Source: CAYUPI01 sp964446585 (GTDB lineage Bacteria; Verrucomicrobiota; Verrucomicrobiia; Limisphaerales; UBA8199). Taken from it: a DNA stretch of 64,000 bases. How positions within the stretch are numbered: the stretch's first letter is position 1; each line of letters opens with the position of its first letter. The stretch spans positions 1 to 64,000 of the forward strand of contig CAYUPI010000010.1 of assembly GCA_964446585.1 (NCBI GenBank). The letters run 5' to 3'. Below the pieces are notes generated by a model that saw only the letters and a list, made by a program, of their open reading frames with translations, searched no databases and was not told the origin of the DNA. The position numbers and the translations under genes were made by a program. Of this stretch, positions 18,345-27,207 are shown one piece after another.

Positions 18345-18394
18345 AATGAGGCGTTGCGACTTGAGGTTTTCCTGCTTGTGGCTATCTTCGGTTC

Positions 18395-18622
18395 ATGCCG
18401 ATATACGAATTTCATTGCCAAAAGTGCCGGCAGGACAGCGAAGTCCTGGTGCGTTCGAGTGATTGGAAAGGGACCGAGTGTCCGCACTGCGGTTCGACAA
18501 AGCTAAGCAAAAAGCTGTCTGTTTTTGCCTCGGCCAACGCAAGCGGCAGCGAGGCTCCGGCTTGCACGGGCGTGCCCAGTTCCTGTGGCATGTGCGGCAC
18601 GGGCCGGCCGCATTCGCACTGA
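18395..18622 (+). CDS. FmdB-type zinc-ribbon protein
   Basis: A small 75-residue protein that begins MPIYEFHCQKCRQDSEVLV and continues ECPHCGSTKLSKKLSVFA. The two CxxC pairs form the zinc ribbon of the FmdB/putative regulatory protein family. A second cysteine cluster (ACTGVPSSCGMCG) and HSH at the end may bind metal too. The role of this family is not settled; a regulatory or metal-handling role is only suggested. Confidence 0.85.
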   Translation: MPIYEFHCQKCRQDSEVLVRSSDWKGTECPHCGSTKLSKKLSVFASANASGSEAPACTGVPSSCGMCGTGRPHSH

Positions 18623-18630
18623 TTCAATAT

Positions 18631-19314
18631 TCAACCACCCTGAACTACTTCTTTCGGGCCGATTTCCAGCAGAGTCGGCACAGCCCAATCCGGTGCCTGC
18701 TGCTTCAGTTCCGGCAGCGTGTAACCACCGGTGGCCACCGCTAGAGCTTTGGCGCCGATGGCGCGCGCACAGGCGATATCCAACGGGGTATCGCCGATCA
18801 CGAGGACTTCCTCGCCACGCAAATCGCGCTGAAGAATTCGACCGCCGCGGGCGCGGGCGATGGCGGCGATCTGCTCGCGCTCCTCATGATCATCGGCGAA
18901 CGCGCCGGTCTGGAAGCGCTCCCAGAGGTTGAAGTGGCGCAGTTTGATCTCGGCGCCTAGCCGTGTATTGCCGGTGAGCAAGCCGAGCAGGGGCGGTTGC
19001 GTGAGCGTTTTCAAACCTTCGAGTAATTCCCAAACTCCAGGACAAACGTTACCCTGTGCGTGGCGCAAGATGTGGTCGAGCCAGAACACATAGCGCTCGA
19101 AGAAGCGCTCGAAATTCACCGGCGTCGCCGGTATCTGGTGAAAGCCGAAAAACTCGCGCACGAGCCCGACATCGGTGCGACCGGCAAATTTGAGGCGCTC
19201 GAAGCCGTCCACCGCGTTGAACTCGGTGGCGAAAACTTTTGCGAATGCCTGAACGCCCGCGCCGCCCGTCCGAATCAGCGTGCCGTCAATGTCAAACAAA
19301 ACCAGCCGCACCAT
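18631..19314 (-). CDS. HAD-superfamily phosphatase
   Basis: A 227-residue haloacid dehalogenase-like hydrolase close to phosphoglycolate phosphatase (Gph). Motif I is FDIDGTLIRTGG with the nucleophile Asp, motif II is LLTGNT, and motif IV is VIGDTPLDIACARAIGA. The cap-domain insert lies between motifs I and II. It follows pyrF by 22 bases on the same strand, so a nucleotide or sugar-phosphate substrate is possible but unproven. Confidence 0.85.
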   Translation of the reverse strand: MVRLVLFDIDGTLIRTGGAGVQAFAKVFATEFNAVDGFERLKFAGRTDVGLVREFFGFHQIPATPVNFERFFERYVFWLDHILRHAQGNVCPGVWELLEGLKTLTQPPLLGLLTGNTRLGAEIKLRHFNLWERFQTGAFADDHEEREQIAAIARARGGRILQRDLRGEEVLVIGDTPLDIACARAIGAKALAVATGGYTLPELKQQAPDWAVPTLLEIGPKEVVQGG

Positions 19315-19336
19315 GACGGGAAAGCCGCAACTGCCG

Positions 19337-20041
19337 TCAGCTCAGTGATTGCAGAATACTCTCCGCTGTGGCCCGCGGATTTTCTGCCGTGTAAATGGGC
19401 CGGCCAATCACCAGCCAACTCGCCCCGGCCTGGACTGCTTCCCTTGGCGTCAGCGTGCGTCTTTGATCATCACCCGAAGAACTTTGAACGCGGATGCCGG
19501 GCGTGACCAACTGCATGCTCGCCGGCACCATCTGCCGCAATTCCACCAGTTCCAGCGGCGAACAAACCAGCCCGCGCAGGCCCGCTCGGTTGGCCATATT
19601 GGCCAGGCGCCGCACCTGCCGGCCCACGTTGGGATCAAAGCCCAACTCGCTCAGCGCGTTCGTATCAAGGCTGGTCAGGACAGTGACGCCCAGGATCAGC
19701 GGGGGCGTATGGCCAAGGCGCCAGGCGCTCTCCTGCGCCGCCTGCTCAGCCGCTTTAATCATCTCCCGGCCACCGCTGATATGAATGCTGAGCATCTGCA
19801 CATCCAACCGCACTGCCGCCGCCACCGCCTTTGCAACCGTGTTCGGAATATCGTGGAACTTGAGATCGAGAAAAATCGGCGCGCCCAGGCCACGAATCCG
19901 ACGCACAATTTCCGGGCCGGCGCTGGTGAACAATTCGCCGCCGATTTTGAACCCGCCCGAGACCGGGGCGAGTTGGCCGGCCAATTTCAACGCCTCATCG
20001 GCAGTGGATACGTCCAGTGCCACAATGATCGGATTTCGCAT
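19337..20041 (-). CDS. pyrF: Orotidine 5'-phosphate decarboxylase
   Basis: Final step of UMP synthesis: decarboxylates OMP. It has 234 residues, the normal length. The start MRNPIIVALDVSTADEAL and the catalytic motif FLDLKFHDIPNTV are diagnostic. VTPGIRVQ with VIGRPIYTAENP near the end forms the phosphate site. The HAD phosphatase gene follows in the same direction. About 100 bases separate it from the upstream cupin gene, so it may have its own promoter. Confidence 0.95.
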   Translation of the reverse strand: MRNPIIVALDVSTADEALKLAGQLAPVSGGFKIGGELFTSAGPEIVRRIRGLGAPIFLDLKFHDIPNTVAKAVAAAVRLDVQMLSIHISGGREMIKAAEQAAQESAWRLGHTPPLILGVTVLTSLDTNALSELGFDPNVGRQVRRLANMANRAGLRGLVCSPLELVELRQMVPASMQLVTPGIRVQSSSGDDQRRTLTPREAVQAGASWLVIGRPIYTAENPRATAESILQSLS

Positions 20042-20140
20042 GCGCGAATTGAAGCTGAACGGCGGTCAACCAACAAGTCGCGATTAAAGCAATTTTATCG
20101 CGAGGCGCGCATTTTCGCGCCCATCCGAGTCGAGGCGTTT

Positions 20141-21034
20141 TCAGATGGCAACACCGTTTGGTGCGGTGAATGTCTCGTCCACGATATTGCCGGTGTTGCG
20201 GGTCTGCGCGGGCTCAAAGATGAGGACCTCAGCCTCCGCGTCAGCCATAGTCCGATGCTCGACACCGTGCGGCACGACGCACAATTCACCGGCCTGTAAA
20301 GTCGCACGATGGCCGCGGAACTCAATCGCCATCCGGCCGCGCCAGACCAAAAACATCTCGTCTTCATTTTCGTGATGATGCCACGGAAAGACACCTTCGA
20401 ACTTCACAAGTTTCAGTTCTTGCCCGTTCAATTGCGCCACGACCTTTGGCCGCCAGTGCTCGCGAATCAGAGCAAACTTATCGTTCAGGGAGATCTTGTG
20501 GCCACCGAAGTGAGGAGGTGGAGAAGCATGCGATTCCGACAAGAAATCCGCCTTCTCACGTCGGCGGCTACGGTCTTTAAGCGACGCTCCCCCGCGGCGC
20601 GCGGTATCAGCTCTTCCTTTTTCATCGACTTCATAATAATCAAAAAAGGTCAGGAGATCCTTCCTATGGCCTAAGCCGCTGTTTTTCTTGTAGTTCTGCA
20701 ACTCTTGAGTCGATCCGTCGTCCTCATCTCGCCACCCGCGCTTCAGCATGAATTTGTTCCAGATCAGGATTTCTTCCGCGTTCGATTTGCGGCCCTTTTC
20801 AAAGCACCATGCCAGAATTTCCTCGTCAGTTCCACCCTCCCCGACGCGCTTTACAATGGCTGGATAATCGACTCCCAAAAAGCGGCTGCAGCGACCATCA
20901 AAACCAATGCTCAAATTTTTCAAGTAGTCTGGCGGAAGATTGCCCTTTTCCTTTAGCCGAATCTTATCGAGCATCCGGGCAAAATAGACAATGCCTCCGA
21001 CCCGATCATAAGCGCTCCGAGGATACTGGGACAT
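20141..21034 (-). CDS. DUF5069-cupin fusion protein with repeat-derived linker
   Basis: 297 residues from the ATG at 21034 (MSQYPRSAYDRVGG). Residues of about 1-135 resemble DUF5069 proteins (YPRSAYDRVGGIVYFARMLD; IGFDGRCSRFLGVDY). Residues of about 185-297 form a cupin with a metal-site pattern HHHENEDEMFLVWRG and VPHGVEHR. The joining stretch, about residues 155-179, is the in-frame translation of a family-1 inverted repeat. It carries RSRRREKADF and PPPHFGGH. The frame is open throughout, so this is either a genuine fusion made by repeat insertion or two once-separate genes. The metal ligand and substrate are unknown. It is 12 bases after the membrane protein gene. Confidence 0.7.
   Translation of the reverse strand: MSQYPRSAYDRVGGIVYFARMLDKIRLKEKGNLPPDYLKNLSIGFDGRCSRFLGVDYPAIVKRVGEGGTDEEILAWCFEKGRKSNAEEILIWNKFMLKRGWRDEDDGSTQELQNYKKNSGLGHRKDLLTFFDYYEVDEKGRADTARRGGASLKDRSRRREKADFLSESHASPPPHFGGHKISLNDKFALIREHWRPKVVAQLNGQELKLVKFEGVFPWHHHENEDEMFLVWRGRMAIEFRGHRATLQAGELCVVPHGVEHRTMADAEAEVLIFEPAQTRNTGNIVDETFTAPNGVAI
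20498..20571. repeat. Dispersed inverted repeat, family 1, copy B, inside a gene
   Basis: The 24-base arms at 20498-20521 and 20548-20571 are inverted copies with about five mismatches. The right arm carries CTCACGTCGGCGGCTAC, the same core as the copies at 1554-1574 and 41144-41164. It is read through in frame as the linker of the DUF5069-cupin protein. Confidence 0.72.
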
Positions 21035-21046
21035 GTTCAAAGCCTA

Positions 21047-22711
21047 TCATTGATCTTCCTTGTTCCAAAGTGGTTTGGATATCGCAGCTAAGGTGCCGAG
21101 GGCAAACAGCAAGAAACTTCCCATTACTGCCAGGATTCCAAGTGGCGCGGCCTGGATCTGGCTAACGCCAAAATCCCCGGGACCGGATGAGGCCACGAGT
21201 ACCGCAGTGAGAGGGACCACGCCCGGTCCCCATTGGCCCTTCAACAAACGCAGGACCAGGTAAACACTTAAGACCGGCGTGACGATGGCACAGGCCATCC
21301 AGGCGTTGCCTCCAGCGTGCATCCAAATAAGGGCATGAGTGAACCAGACCAGACCGAGAAAATTTCGGACACTCTTAGCGGCCTTGTGTTGGGCGTCGAG
21401 CCAGCCCAAGCTGTGCACCATAAGAAACGCCAGGCTCGACTGCACCGCCCAGTGGGCCGCACTGGCGTCCCATCCCAACCCCGCCCACACGACGATGAAG
21501 GCGACTGCGGCGCCAAGGATGCCGAGCTTGGGATTGCGCGAGAGCGCAGCACAAACGAGCAAGTAACCGGCGGTACTGATGCGTATTAATTCTGCTCGGC
21601 CGAGGCCGGGCACGCGGCTTTGGCACCATTCCTGAGGCAGCCCCGCTACAATAGCCGCGAGCGAAAGCAGGAACAGGTGCAACGCCAAGCGCGGCCCGCC
21701 GTAGCGAGCATAAAGCCGATCGTAGATCGTCGCGTTCATGACTGTGAGCGCTAGGAACACCTTGTTACCTGAATGGGAGGCGCAAAGGAGTGTTATGACC
21801 GCTGGCAAGGTCAGGACCGTTCGTTGCCAAAAGACCGGAAGCTGTGGCACCAACGCCGGCATCCGGCGGTTGGCCGCCCAGGACAACATCCAGATTGCCG
21901 GCGCCAGCAGCTCGGGCCGTAAGCTGAAATCGTAAACGTAACCCAAGCAGTAGAGGTGCACGCCAGTCCCGATGAGCCAGGTCCCAAACCAGGCGAGCGG
22001 CCACCAGCCTCGTGATGGCGGCAGCGAGGAGGCAGAACGGCTGAACGGAACAAAGTTCACCAAGCCGCACAGGGCCGGCAGCGCGAGGAGCCAAACATAT
22101 TCATTCGTGTAATAGGCTGCTCCCCAATCCGGTTTGGTGCCGAATTTGGACTGATGCAGAATCCGGTAAATGATCGGCAGAGCGGCGTTCACCGCCAGTA
22201 TGAGGAGTCCTATTATCGCCAGCCGCCTCGGGAAATTGAGTTTGGAAAGGAAGCGCTTTAAGCTGCCGAACCGAACGATGGCGAGGAGCGCCCCGGCGAT
22301 GCACATCGTCCAGACGATCCGCGTGTCAATCAGTGCCGCCTGACTGATCAGGAGGAACGGGACCAGCACGAGCATATTCTCCAAGCCCACCAGCAACATC
22401 GAGTCGTACCAAATGCTGCGCCTGGCCAAGAGGATCGCCGTGGCCGCCAGCAAAATCTCATACAACTGAATCGCGCTGAAATTGAAAATGAGGTGGGCTG
22501 TTTCCCTGTTTAGAACATGTGGGTCAACTGAAACACGGTAAAGACCATAGAGCAGCAGCAAGGCGCTCAAGATGTAGAAAGGATTGGAGGCAAAAAGCTG
22601 CCGCAGCCAATAGGAGAACGGTTTTTGTGGCAGCCGAGTTTCGCTGTGAGGAAGGTCTTCGGGCACGGGTTCGCCAAGTTCCCGCGCGCCCGGTTCGACA
22701 GGTTCGTTCAT
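21047..22711 (-). CDS. Large multi-pass membrane protein, unknown
   Basis: About 554 residues from the ATG at 22711 (MNEPVEPGARELG), which has a GAGG ribosome site; an upstream in-frame start at 22774 is less likely. A hydrophilic leader of about 50 residues is followed by many hydrophobic helices to the C-terminus. I see no enzyme motif and recognise no family. Its stop is 12 bases before the DUF5069-cupin start, so the two are probably co-transcribed. Confidence 0.6.
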   Translation of the reverse strand: MNEPVEPGARELGEPVPEDLPHSETRLPQKPFSYWLRQLFASNPFYILSALLLLYGLYRVSVDPHVLNRETAHLIFNFSAIQLYEILLAATAILLARRSIWYDSMLLVGLENMLVLVPFLLISQAALIDTRIVWTMCIAGALLAIVRFGSLKRFLSKLNFPRRLAIIGLLILAVNAALPIIYRILHQSKFGTKPDWGAAYYTNEYVWLLALPALCGLVNFVPFSRSASSLPPSRGWWPLAWFGTWLIGTGVHLYCLGYVYDFSLRPELLAPAIWMLSWAANRRMPALVPQLPVFWQRTVLTLPAVITLLCASHSGNKVFLALTVMNATIYDRLYARYGGPRLALHLFLLSLAAIVAGLPQEWCQSRVPGLGRAELIRISTAGYLLVCAALSRNPKLGILGAAVAFIVVWAGLGWDASAAHWAVQSSLAFLMVHSLGWLDAQHKAAKSVRNFLGLVWFTHALIWMHAGGNAWMACAIVTPVLSVYLVLRLLKGQWGPGVVPLTAVLVASSGPGDFGVSQIQAAPLGILAVMGSFLLFALGTLAAISKPLWNKEDQ

Positions 22712-22774
22712 GGTTGCCTCGCGATCCGAGTGCTGCATCCGTGCATCTGCTGCCCGGCTGTTCCCATTAAGCAT

Positions 22775-22952
22775 ACACTGCGCCAGTGAGTGAACTCGCC
22801 CGAATGAGCGCTTTTTTGGTCACTCGCTGATTGCTCCTTCTGCGAAGCCAATTCGCGGGAGAAAATTCTCACGCAAAATGCGTGAATTTGGCGCAACTTG
22901 ACCGCCGGGGGGTTTTGACTTCGACCACCGCATTTTCTAGCTTCCCCAGGCG
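22775..22952. promoter_or_regulatory. Divergent control region with operator-like palindrome
   Basis: Lies between the membrane protein gene (minus) and hisD (plus). TCACGCA-AAA-TGCGTGA at 22869-22885 is a perfect 7-bp inverted repeat about 67 bases before the hisD start, a plausible repressor site. A second imperfect pair (CAGTGAGTGA at 22784-22793, inverted at 22820-22829) flanks a T-run. Confidence 0.4.
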
Positions 22953-24275
22953 ATGAACGTATTGCGCCACACCGACCGGGATTTCGGCGAGCGACTGCGC
23001 CAGGTTACCGCTCCTTCGAGCTTGTTCGATCCCGACATTGAGGAGCGGACGCGCGCTATTCTTAAGGAGGTGCAGGTCCGCGGAGACGACGCGGTGCTGG
23101 AGCTGACTGAACGTTTCGACGGCGCGAAGTTGTGCGCGGACCATTTGACCGTCTCGTCGGCCGAGCTAATGTCGGCTTCCCTGCAAGCCGACGAGGCACT
23201 TCGGGCGGCTGTGGCGGAAGCCGACGGGAACATCGCGGCGTTCGCCAAAAAATCGCGCCGCAAGGAATGGTGGATGTGGAATTCGCATCGGGCGGCCGTG
23301 GGCGAGAAATTTGATCCATATGCACGCGTCGGCATTTATATTCCCGGCGGGACAGCGCCGCTGGTTTCGACGGCCTTGATGACGGTGACTTTGGCGCGCG
23401 TGGCGGGTTGTCCGGAGATTGTCGTGTGCACGCCTTGCGCGCGGGACGGCTCCATCAACGCGGCCTTGCTGTTCGCCGCTCGCACGGCAGGAGCAACTGA
23501 GATTTACCGGGTAGGCGGAGCCCAGGCGATTGCGGCGATGGCGTATGGGACAAAAACCATTCGCCGTGTGCAAAAAATCTTCGGCCCGGGCAATGCTTAC
23601 GTCGTGGCGGCGAAACGCTTGGTGGTCGGCCACGTGGCAATCGATCTGTTGCCGGGTCCGAGCGAGCTACTGGTGCTGGCGGATGAGACGGCCAATGCCA
23701 GGTTTATCGCGGCAGACTTGCTGGCGCAGGCCGAGCATGGCTCGGGTCACGAGCGTGTCTGGCTGGTGACGACATCAGGCAGACTGCTTCTGGCGGTCCA
23801 GCGGGAACTGGCAAAGCAATTAGCAAGACTGGCGCGCGCGGGCTTCATCCGGCGCGCGCTTGATAACAATAGCTGGCTGATCCATGTTCGGACGCTTGAG
23901 GAGGGCGTCGCACTCACCAACAAGTTGGCGCCGGAACATTGCGAGGTGATGACGCGCGATGCCTGCCGCCTAAGCCGGGGCCTGAAGAGCGCCGGCGCCA
24001 TTTTTTTGGGACCATGGTCGCCTACGGTGCTCGGGGATTACGTCGCGGGACCAAGTCACACGCTGCCGACGGGCGGAGCGGGCGCGTCGTTCGCCGGTCT
24101 AACTGTAGATCAATTCCAGCGGCGCACCAGCGTCGTCGAATACAGCCGCGCATCCTTGAAGCGGGCACTGCGCTCGGTGAGCAAGTTTGCCGATGTGGAG
24201 GGACTTGACGCGCACCGGAGATCGGCCGAATTGCGCTTCGCTCGTAGCCAACGCAGAACGCGAAAAACTCGTTGA
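22953..24275 (+). CDS. hisD: Histidinol dehydrogenase
   Basis: Last two oxidation steps of histidine synthesis, histidinol to histidine, with NAD and zinc. It has 440 residues, the normal size. Visible are VGIYIPGGTAPLVSTALM, the hinge region GGAQAIAAMAYGTKTI, and GPSELLVLADE. The zinc and base motif is LLAQAEHGSGHE, then APEHCEVM, and near the end VLGDYVAGPSHTLPTGG. It is followed 30 bases later by hisC, forming a short his operon. Confidence 0.95.
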   Translation: MNVLRHTDRDFGERLRQVTAPSSLFDPDIEERTRAILKEVQVRGDDAVLELTERFDGAKLCADHLTVSSAELMSASLQADEALRAAVAEADGNIAAFAKKSRRKEWWMWNSHRAAVGEKFDPYARVGIYIPGGTAPLVSTALMTVTLARVAGCPEIVVCTPCARDGSINAALLFAARTAGATEIYRVGGAQAIAAMAYGTKTIRRVQKIFGPGNAYVVAAKRLVVGHVAIDLLPGPSELLVLADETANARFIAADLLAQAEHGSGHERVWLVTTSGRLLLAVQRELAKQLARLARAGFIRRALDNNSWLIHVRTLEEGVALTNKLAPEHCEVMTRDACRLSRGLKSAGAIFLGPWSPTVLGDYVAGPSHTLPTGGAGASFAGLTVDQFQRRTSVVEYSRASLKRALRSVSKFADVEGLDAHRRSAELRFARSQRRTRKTR

Positions 24276-24305
24276 GTTGACGCGGTGGTTTCCTAGCATT
24301 CGTTC

Positions 24306-25430
24306 ATGGCTCGAGGCTTTTCAGACCCGTTCATCCGCCCTCTGGTCCAGCGCCTGCATCCCTACACACCGGGCGAGCAGCCCAAGGTCGAGGGTCTAAT
24401 CAAACTCAATACCAACGAAAATCCTTATCCGCCCTCTCCGAAAGTTCTGGCTGCCATCAAGGCCGCGGTGGACGGGCGCTTGCGGCTTTATCCAAATCCC
24501 ACTTCTGAACCGTTGCGGGAAAAGCTGGCGAAATTCCACGGCTGCAAACCGGAGAACATCATTATCGGCAACGGCTCGGACGAATTGCTGGCAATGGCGG
24601 TCCGAGCCTTTGCCGAGCCGGTGACCCTGGCACAAAGCTGGGCGAAAACGCGGCTGCTGGCGAGGTCCTACGCTCAGTTTTTCCACCCGAGCTACTCACT
24701 CTATCCAGTGCTCGCGGCTTGTCACGGCGCACGAACCAACGCCGTCCCACTAAACCTCGATTTCCAAATACCATCCTTGAAAGAGCTGAAGCGAGGCAAA
24801 CAATGGGATTTCCAGGCGGCGCTCACGTTCATCACGACCCCCAATGCACCCAGTGGTCGCGGCTACACTACCGCTCAATTGCAGGAGCTTTGCGCCGCCC
24901 AGAGGGGCGTTGTGCTGTTGGATGAAGCCTACGCGGATTTCGCCGACGAACACGCTTTGTCACTCGCCTTGAAATTCCCCCATCTGCTGGTAGCGCGCAC
25001 TTTCTCGAAGGCTTACTCCCTCTGCTTCCAGCGTGTGGGCTACTGCGTCGGCGCGCGCGAACTCATCGCAGCCCTGCACAAGATCCGCGATAGCTATAAT
25101 GTCAACGGCCTGGGCCAAATTGCAGCGATGGCGACGCTGGATGACCTGCCTTATTACCGGGCAAATTTCCGGAGGATTATCGCGACACGGCAGCAGCTCA
25201 GTCACGAGCTGGTCGAGCTTGGTTTCGAGCTGTTCCCGAGCCACACGAACTTTATCCTGGTCCAGCCGCCCTCCTTTCCCGCCGCTGGCTGGTTGCAAAA
25301 ACTGCGTGACCGGAAGATCCTGGTGCGATGGTTCGATGATCCGATGTTGCGGGGTTACTTAAGGATATCGGTGGGAACGCCCCGGGATGTTGAAGCGTTT
25401 GTGACGGCTGTGAAAGGAATTCTGGCGTAA
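24306..25430 (+). CDS. hisC: Histidinol-phosphate aminotransferase
   Basis: PLP enzyme making histidinol phosphate from imidazole acetol phosphate. It has 374 residues. Visible are LIKLNTNENPYPPSP, NIIIGNGSDELLAMAVRAF, TPNAPSGRGY, VLLDEAYADFAD and the PLP lysine in ARTFSKAYSLCFQRVGY. About 14 residues more than usual lie between AFAEP and FFHPSYSLYP (TLAQSWAKTRLLARS), probably a loop insert. It forms an operon with hisD. Confidence 0.93.
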   Translation: MARGFSDPFIRPLVQRLHPYTPGEQPKVEGLIKLNTNENPYPPSPKVLAAIKAAVDGRLRLYPNPTSEPLREKLAKFHGCKPENIIIGNGSDELLAMAVRAFAEPVTLAQSWAKTRLLARSYAQFFHPSYSLYPVLAACHGARTNAVPLNLDFQIPSLKELKRGKQWDFQAALTFITTPNAPSGRGYTTAQLQELCAAQRGVVLLDEAYADFADEHALSLALKFPHLLVARTFSKAYSLCFQRVGYCVGARELIAALHKIRDSYNVNGLGQIAAMATLDDLPYYRANFRRIIATRQQLSHELVELGFELFPSHTNFILVQPPSFPAAGWLQKLRDRKILVRWFDDPMLRGYLRISVGTPRDVEAFVTAVKGILA

Positions 25431-25651
25431 GCAAACGCGCTAACGAAGCTCCAAATTCCAAGCTCAAACTCCAAACAAATTCCAAGCACCAAACTCCAAC
25501 AATGAGGGAGCTGTGCCGGAAGCAGGTTGGGTTTTGTGATTTGGAGTTTGGCGTTTTCTCCAGGCTTGCTGTCATGCTTTAGGACACTCGCCCTTCGAGA
25601 CTGCAGAAAGCTTTTGCTTCCTTCCGGCTCATTTTTTGCTAATAGACTAGT
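25431..25651. repeat. Intergenic region with CCAAACTCCAA-type repeats
   Basis: AT-rich units of the AATTCCAA/ACTCCAA kind cluster at 25450-25500. CCAAACTCCAA at 25489-25499 is exactly inverted at 25541-25551 with a 41-base spacer. Similar TTTGGAA units occur inside rimO. No gene is seen. Confidence 0.6.
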
Positions 25652-26467
25652 GTGTACTTGGACTATTACGGCCTGAGCGAAGCGCCGTTCGACATCACGC
25701 CGAATCCGCGGTTTTTGTTTTACAGCGCCAAGCACCGCGAAGCGTTCAATCATTTGCTCTACGGCATTCGCGAGCGGAAAGGCTTCGTGCAACTCACGGG
25801 CGAGGTTGGCGCCGGCAAGACCACCCTGTGCCGCGCTATGCTCGAACAACTCGATGGCCATTTCGCCACTGCTCTCATTCTCAATCCAATCATGAGCCCG
25901 GATGAGTTGATGAAAGCGATCGCCATCGAGTTCGGGCTGCCGGTCAACGGCCTGGATCGGCTCGATACTCTGGCGGTCATTAACCAATTTCTGCTCCAGC
26001 AGGTCGAGCGCGGCCAGGACACCGTCCTGATCATCGATGAGGCGCAGGACCTGACGGACGAACTGCTCGAGCAAGTCCGGTTGCTCTCGAACCTGGAGAC
26101 AGACAACCGCAAACTGCTGCAGATCGTCCTGCTGGGCCAACCCGAGCTCCGGGACCGCCTCAACAACCCGCGCCTGCGTCAACTGCGCCAGCGGATCACC
26201 GTTCGGTATCATTTGCTTCCTCTCCGGCGGCACGAAGTAAATCAGTACATCCAGCATCGGCTCGAAGTTTCCGGCGCGAAAGGCGCGCCGTATTTCACGC
26301 AGCTGGCTTTGTGGCGCGTTTATGGTTACAGCAAGGGCATCCCGCGCCTGGTCAATGCTGTGTGCGACAAGGCGCTGCTCGCGGGTTTCGTTCAGCAACA
26401 GGAGCGCATCAATTACACGATGGTTGGCCGGGCGCTGCGCGAGCTGGAAGGGCACATCGCCGCATGA
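25652..26467 (+). CDS. ExeA/GspA-like AAA ATPase
   Basis: 271 residues with a GTG start. It begins YLDYYGLSEAPFDITPNPRFLFYSAKHREA, the typical opening of ExeA/GspA proteins. Walker A is GEVGAGKTTLCRAML and Walker B is TVLIIDEAQDL. The AAA domain ends with a winged-helix-like segment after GIPRLVNAVCDKALL. In other bacteria ExeA works with GspB to insert the type II secretion secretin into the peptidoglycan; it also occurs in exosortase loci. It overlaps the next gene by four bases (ATGA), showing coupling. Confidence 0.9.
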   Translation: MYLDYYGLSEAPFDITPNPRFLFYSAKHREAFNHLLYGIRERKGFVQLTGEVGAGKTTLCRAMLEQLDGHFATALILNPIMSPDELMKAIAIEFGLPVNGLDRLDTLAVINQFLLQQVERGQDTVLIIDEAQDLTDELLEQVRLLSNLETDNRKLLQIVLLGQPELRDRLNNPRLRQLRQRITVRYHLLPLRRHEVNQYIQHRLEVSGAKGAPYFTQLALWRVYGYSKGIPRLVNAVCDKALLAGFVQQQERINYTMVGRALRELEGHIAA

Positions 26468-27138
26468 GCTTAATCAATGATGCATTGAAGCGGGCGAAGC
26501 AGGCGCAACAGCATGCGCCGCCGCCTGGCATGGCCGACCTGTCGTTGCGCCCAGTTGAACCCGCGTCCGTCCAGGGCCGACGCAACGGCCTGATGGTTCC
26601 CGCAGTCATGGTAGCCGGCGTGGCGCTAGTGCTGCTGATCGCTTGGCGGCTCTTTCTGAAGGGAAGCCCGGATCAATCGCCGCCGCGCGGTTCGCCTTCT
26701 GCGGAGACAGCGCAGGCAAATCAGTCGGCTCCATCTCTGGTGGCCAAAGCCTCTCCCGCTCCAGTGGTTCCCATTGCTTCTCATTCAGAACCTGGCTCGA
26801 CCCAGCCCGCCGCGGCGGAACCTCCAGTTGGAACTCCGGCTGTGGCCGCGACAGCGACCGCGACAACTCCGCCGTCCGCTGGGACAAATATCGTGTCTGT
26901 GCCCGAGAACATTGCTGCCATCGCTTCGGCTGTGCCTGTGCTAGCGCCACCGCAACAGCTAGCACCATTGAAATTGCAGGGCATCCTTTATCAACCGCCG
27001 CACCCCGCGGCGATGATCGGCGGCCGGACTTTGTTTGTCGGCGATAAGCTTGGTGAGTGGCGAGTCGTCGCCATCAGTCAGGAAAGCGCCACCCTTGTCA
27101 ACGCCGGACAAACGAATCTCTTGACGCTGCCGCAGTAA
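26464..27138 (+). CDS. GspB-like membrane protein
   Basis: 224 residues, starting MSLINDALKRAKQAQQ, the usual opening of GspB/ExeB-type partners of ExeA. One transmembrane helix lies at about residues 44-62 (MVPAVMVAGVALVLLIAW). A Pro/Ala/Thr-rich periplasmic stretch follows, then a small C-terminal domain, LKLQGILYQPPHPAAMIGGRTLFVGDKL, that matches the GspB C-terminal domain. The start overlaps the exeA-like stop, so the pair is translated together. Confidence 0.85.
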   Translation: MSLINDALKRAKQAQQHAPPPGMADLSLRPVEPASVQGRRNGLMVPAVMVAGVALVLLIAWRLFLKGSPDQSPPRGSPSAETAQANQSAPSLVAKASPAPVVPIASHSEPGSTQPAAAEPPVGTPAVAATATATTPPSAGTNIVSVPENIAAIASAVPVLAPPQQLAPLKLQGILYQPPHPAAMIGGRTLFVGDKLGEWRVVAISQESATLVNAGQTNLLTLPQ

Positions 27139-27207
27139 ATCCGCAGCTCGGCCAGGCCCCTACTTTTTTCTTGGCGCGGGCACTGGATGCGGGATCATCG
27201 CCCGCCA

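Noticed and set aside
19349..20299. Plus-strand open frame of 316 residues over pyrF
   Set aside because: It is antisense to pyrF, which has the diagnostic DLKFHDIPNT motif; the composition reads as shadow.
25355..26455. Minus-strand frame of 366 residues over the ExeA-like gene
   Set aside because: It reads opposite a clear AAA ATPase; no motif.
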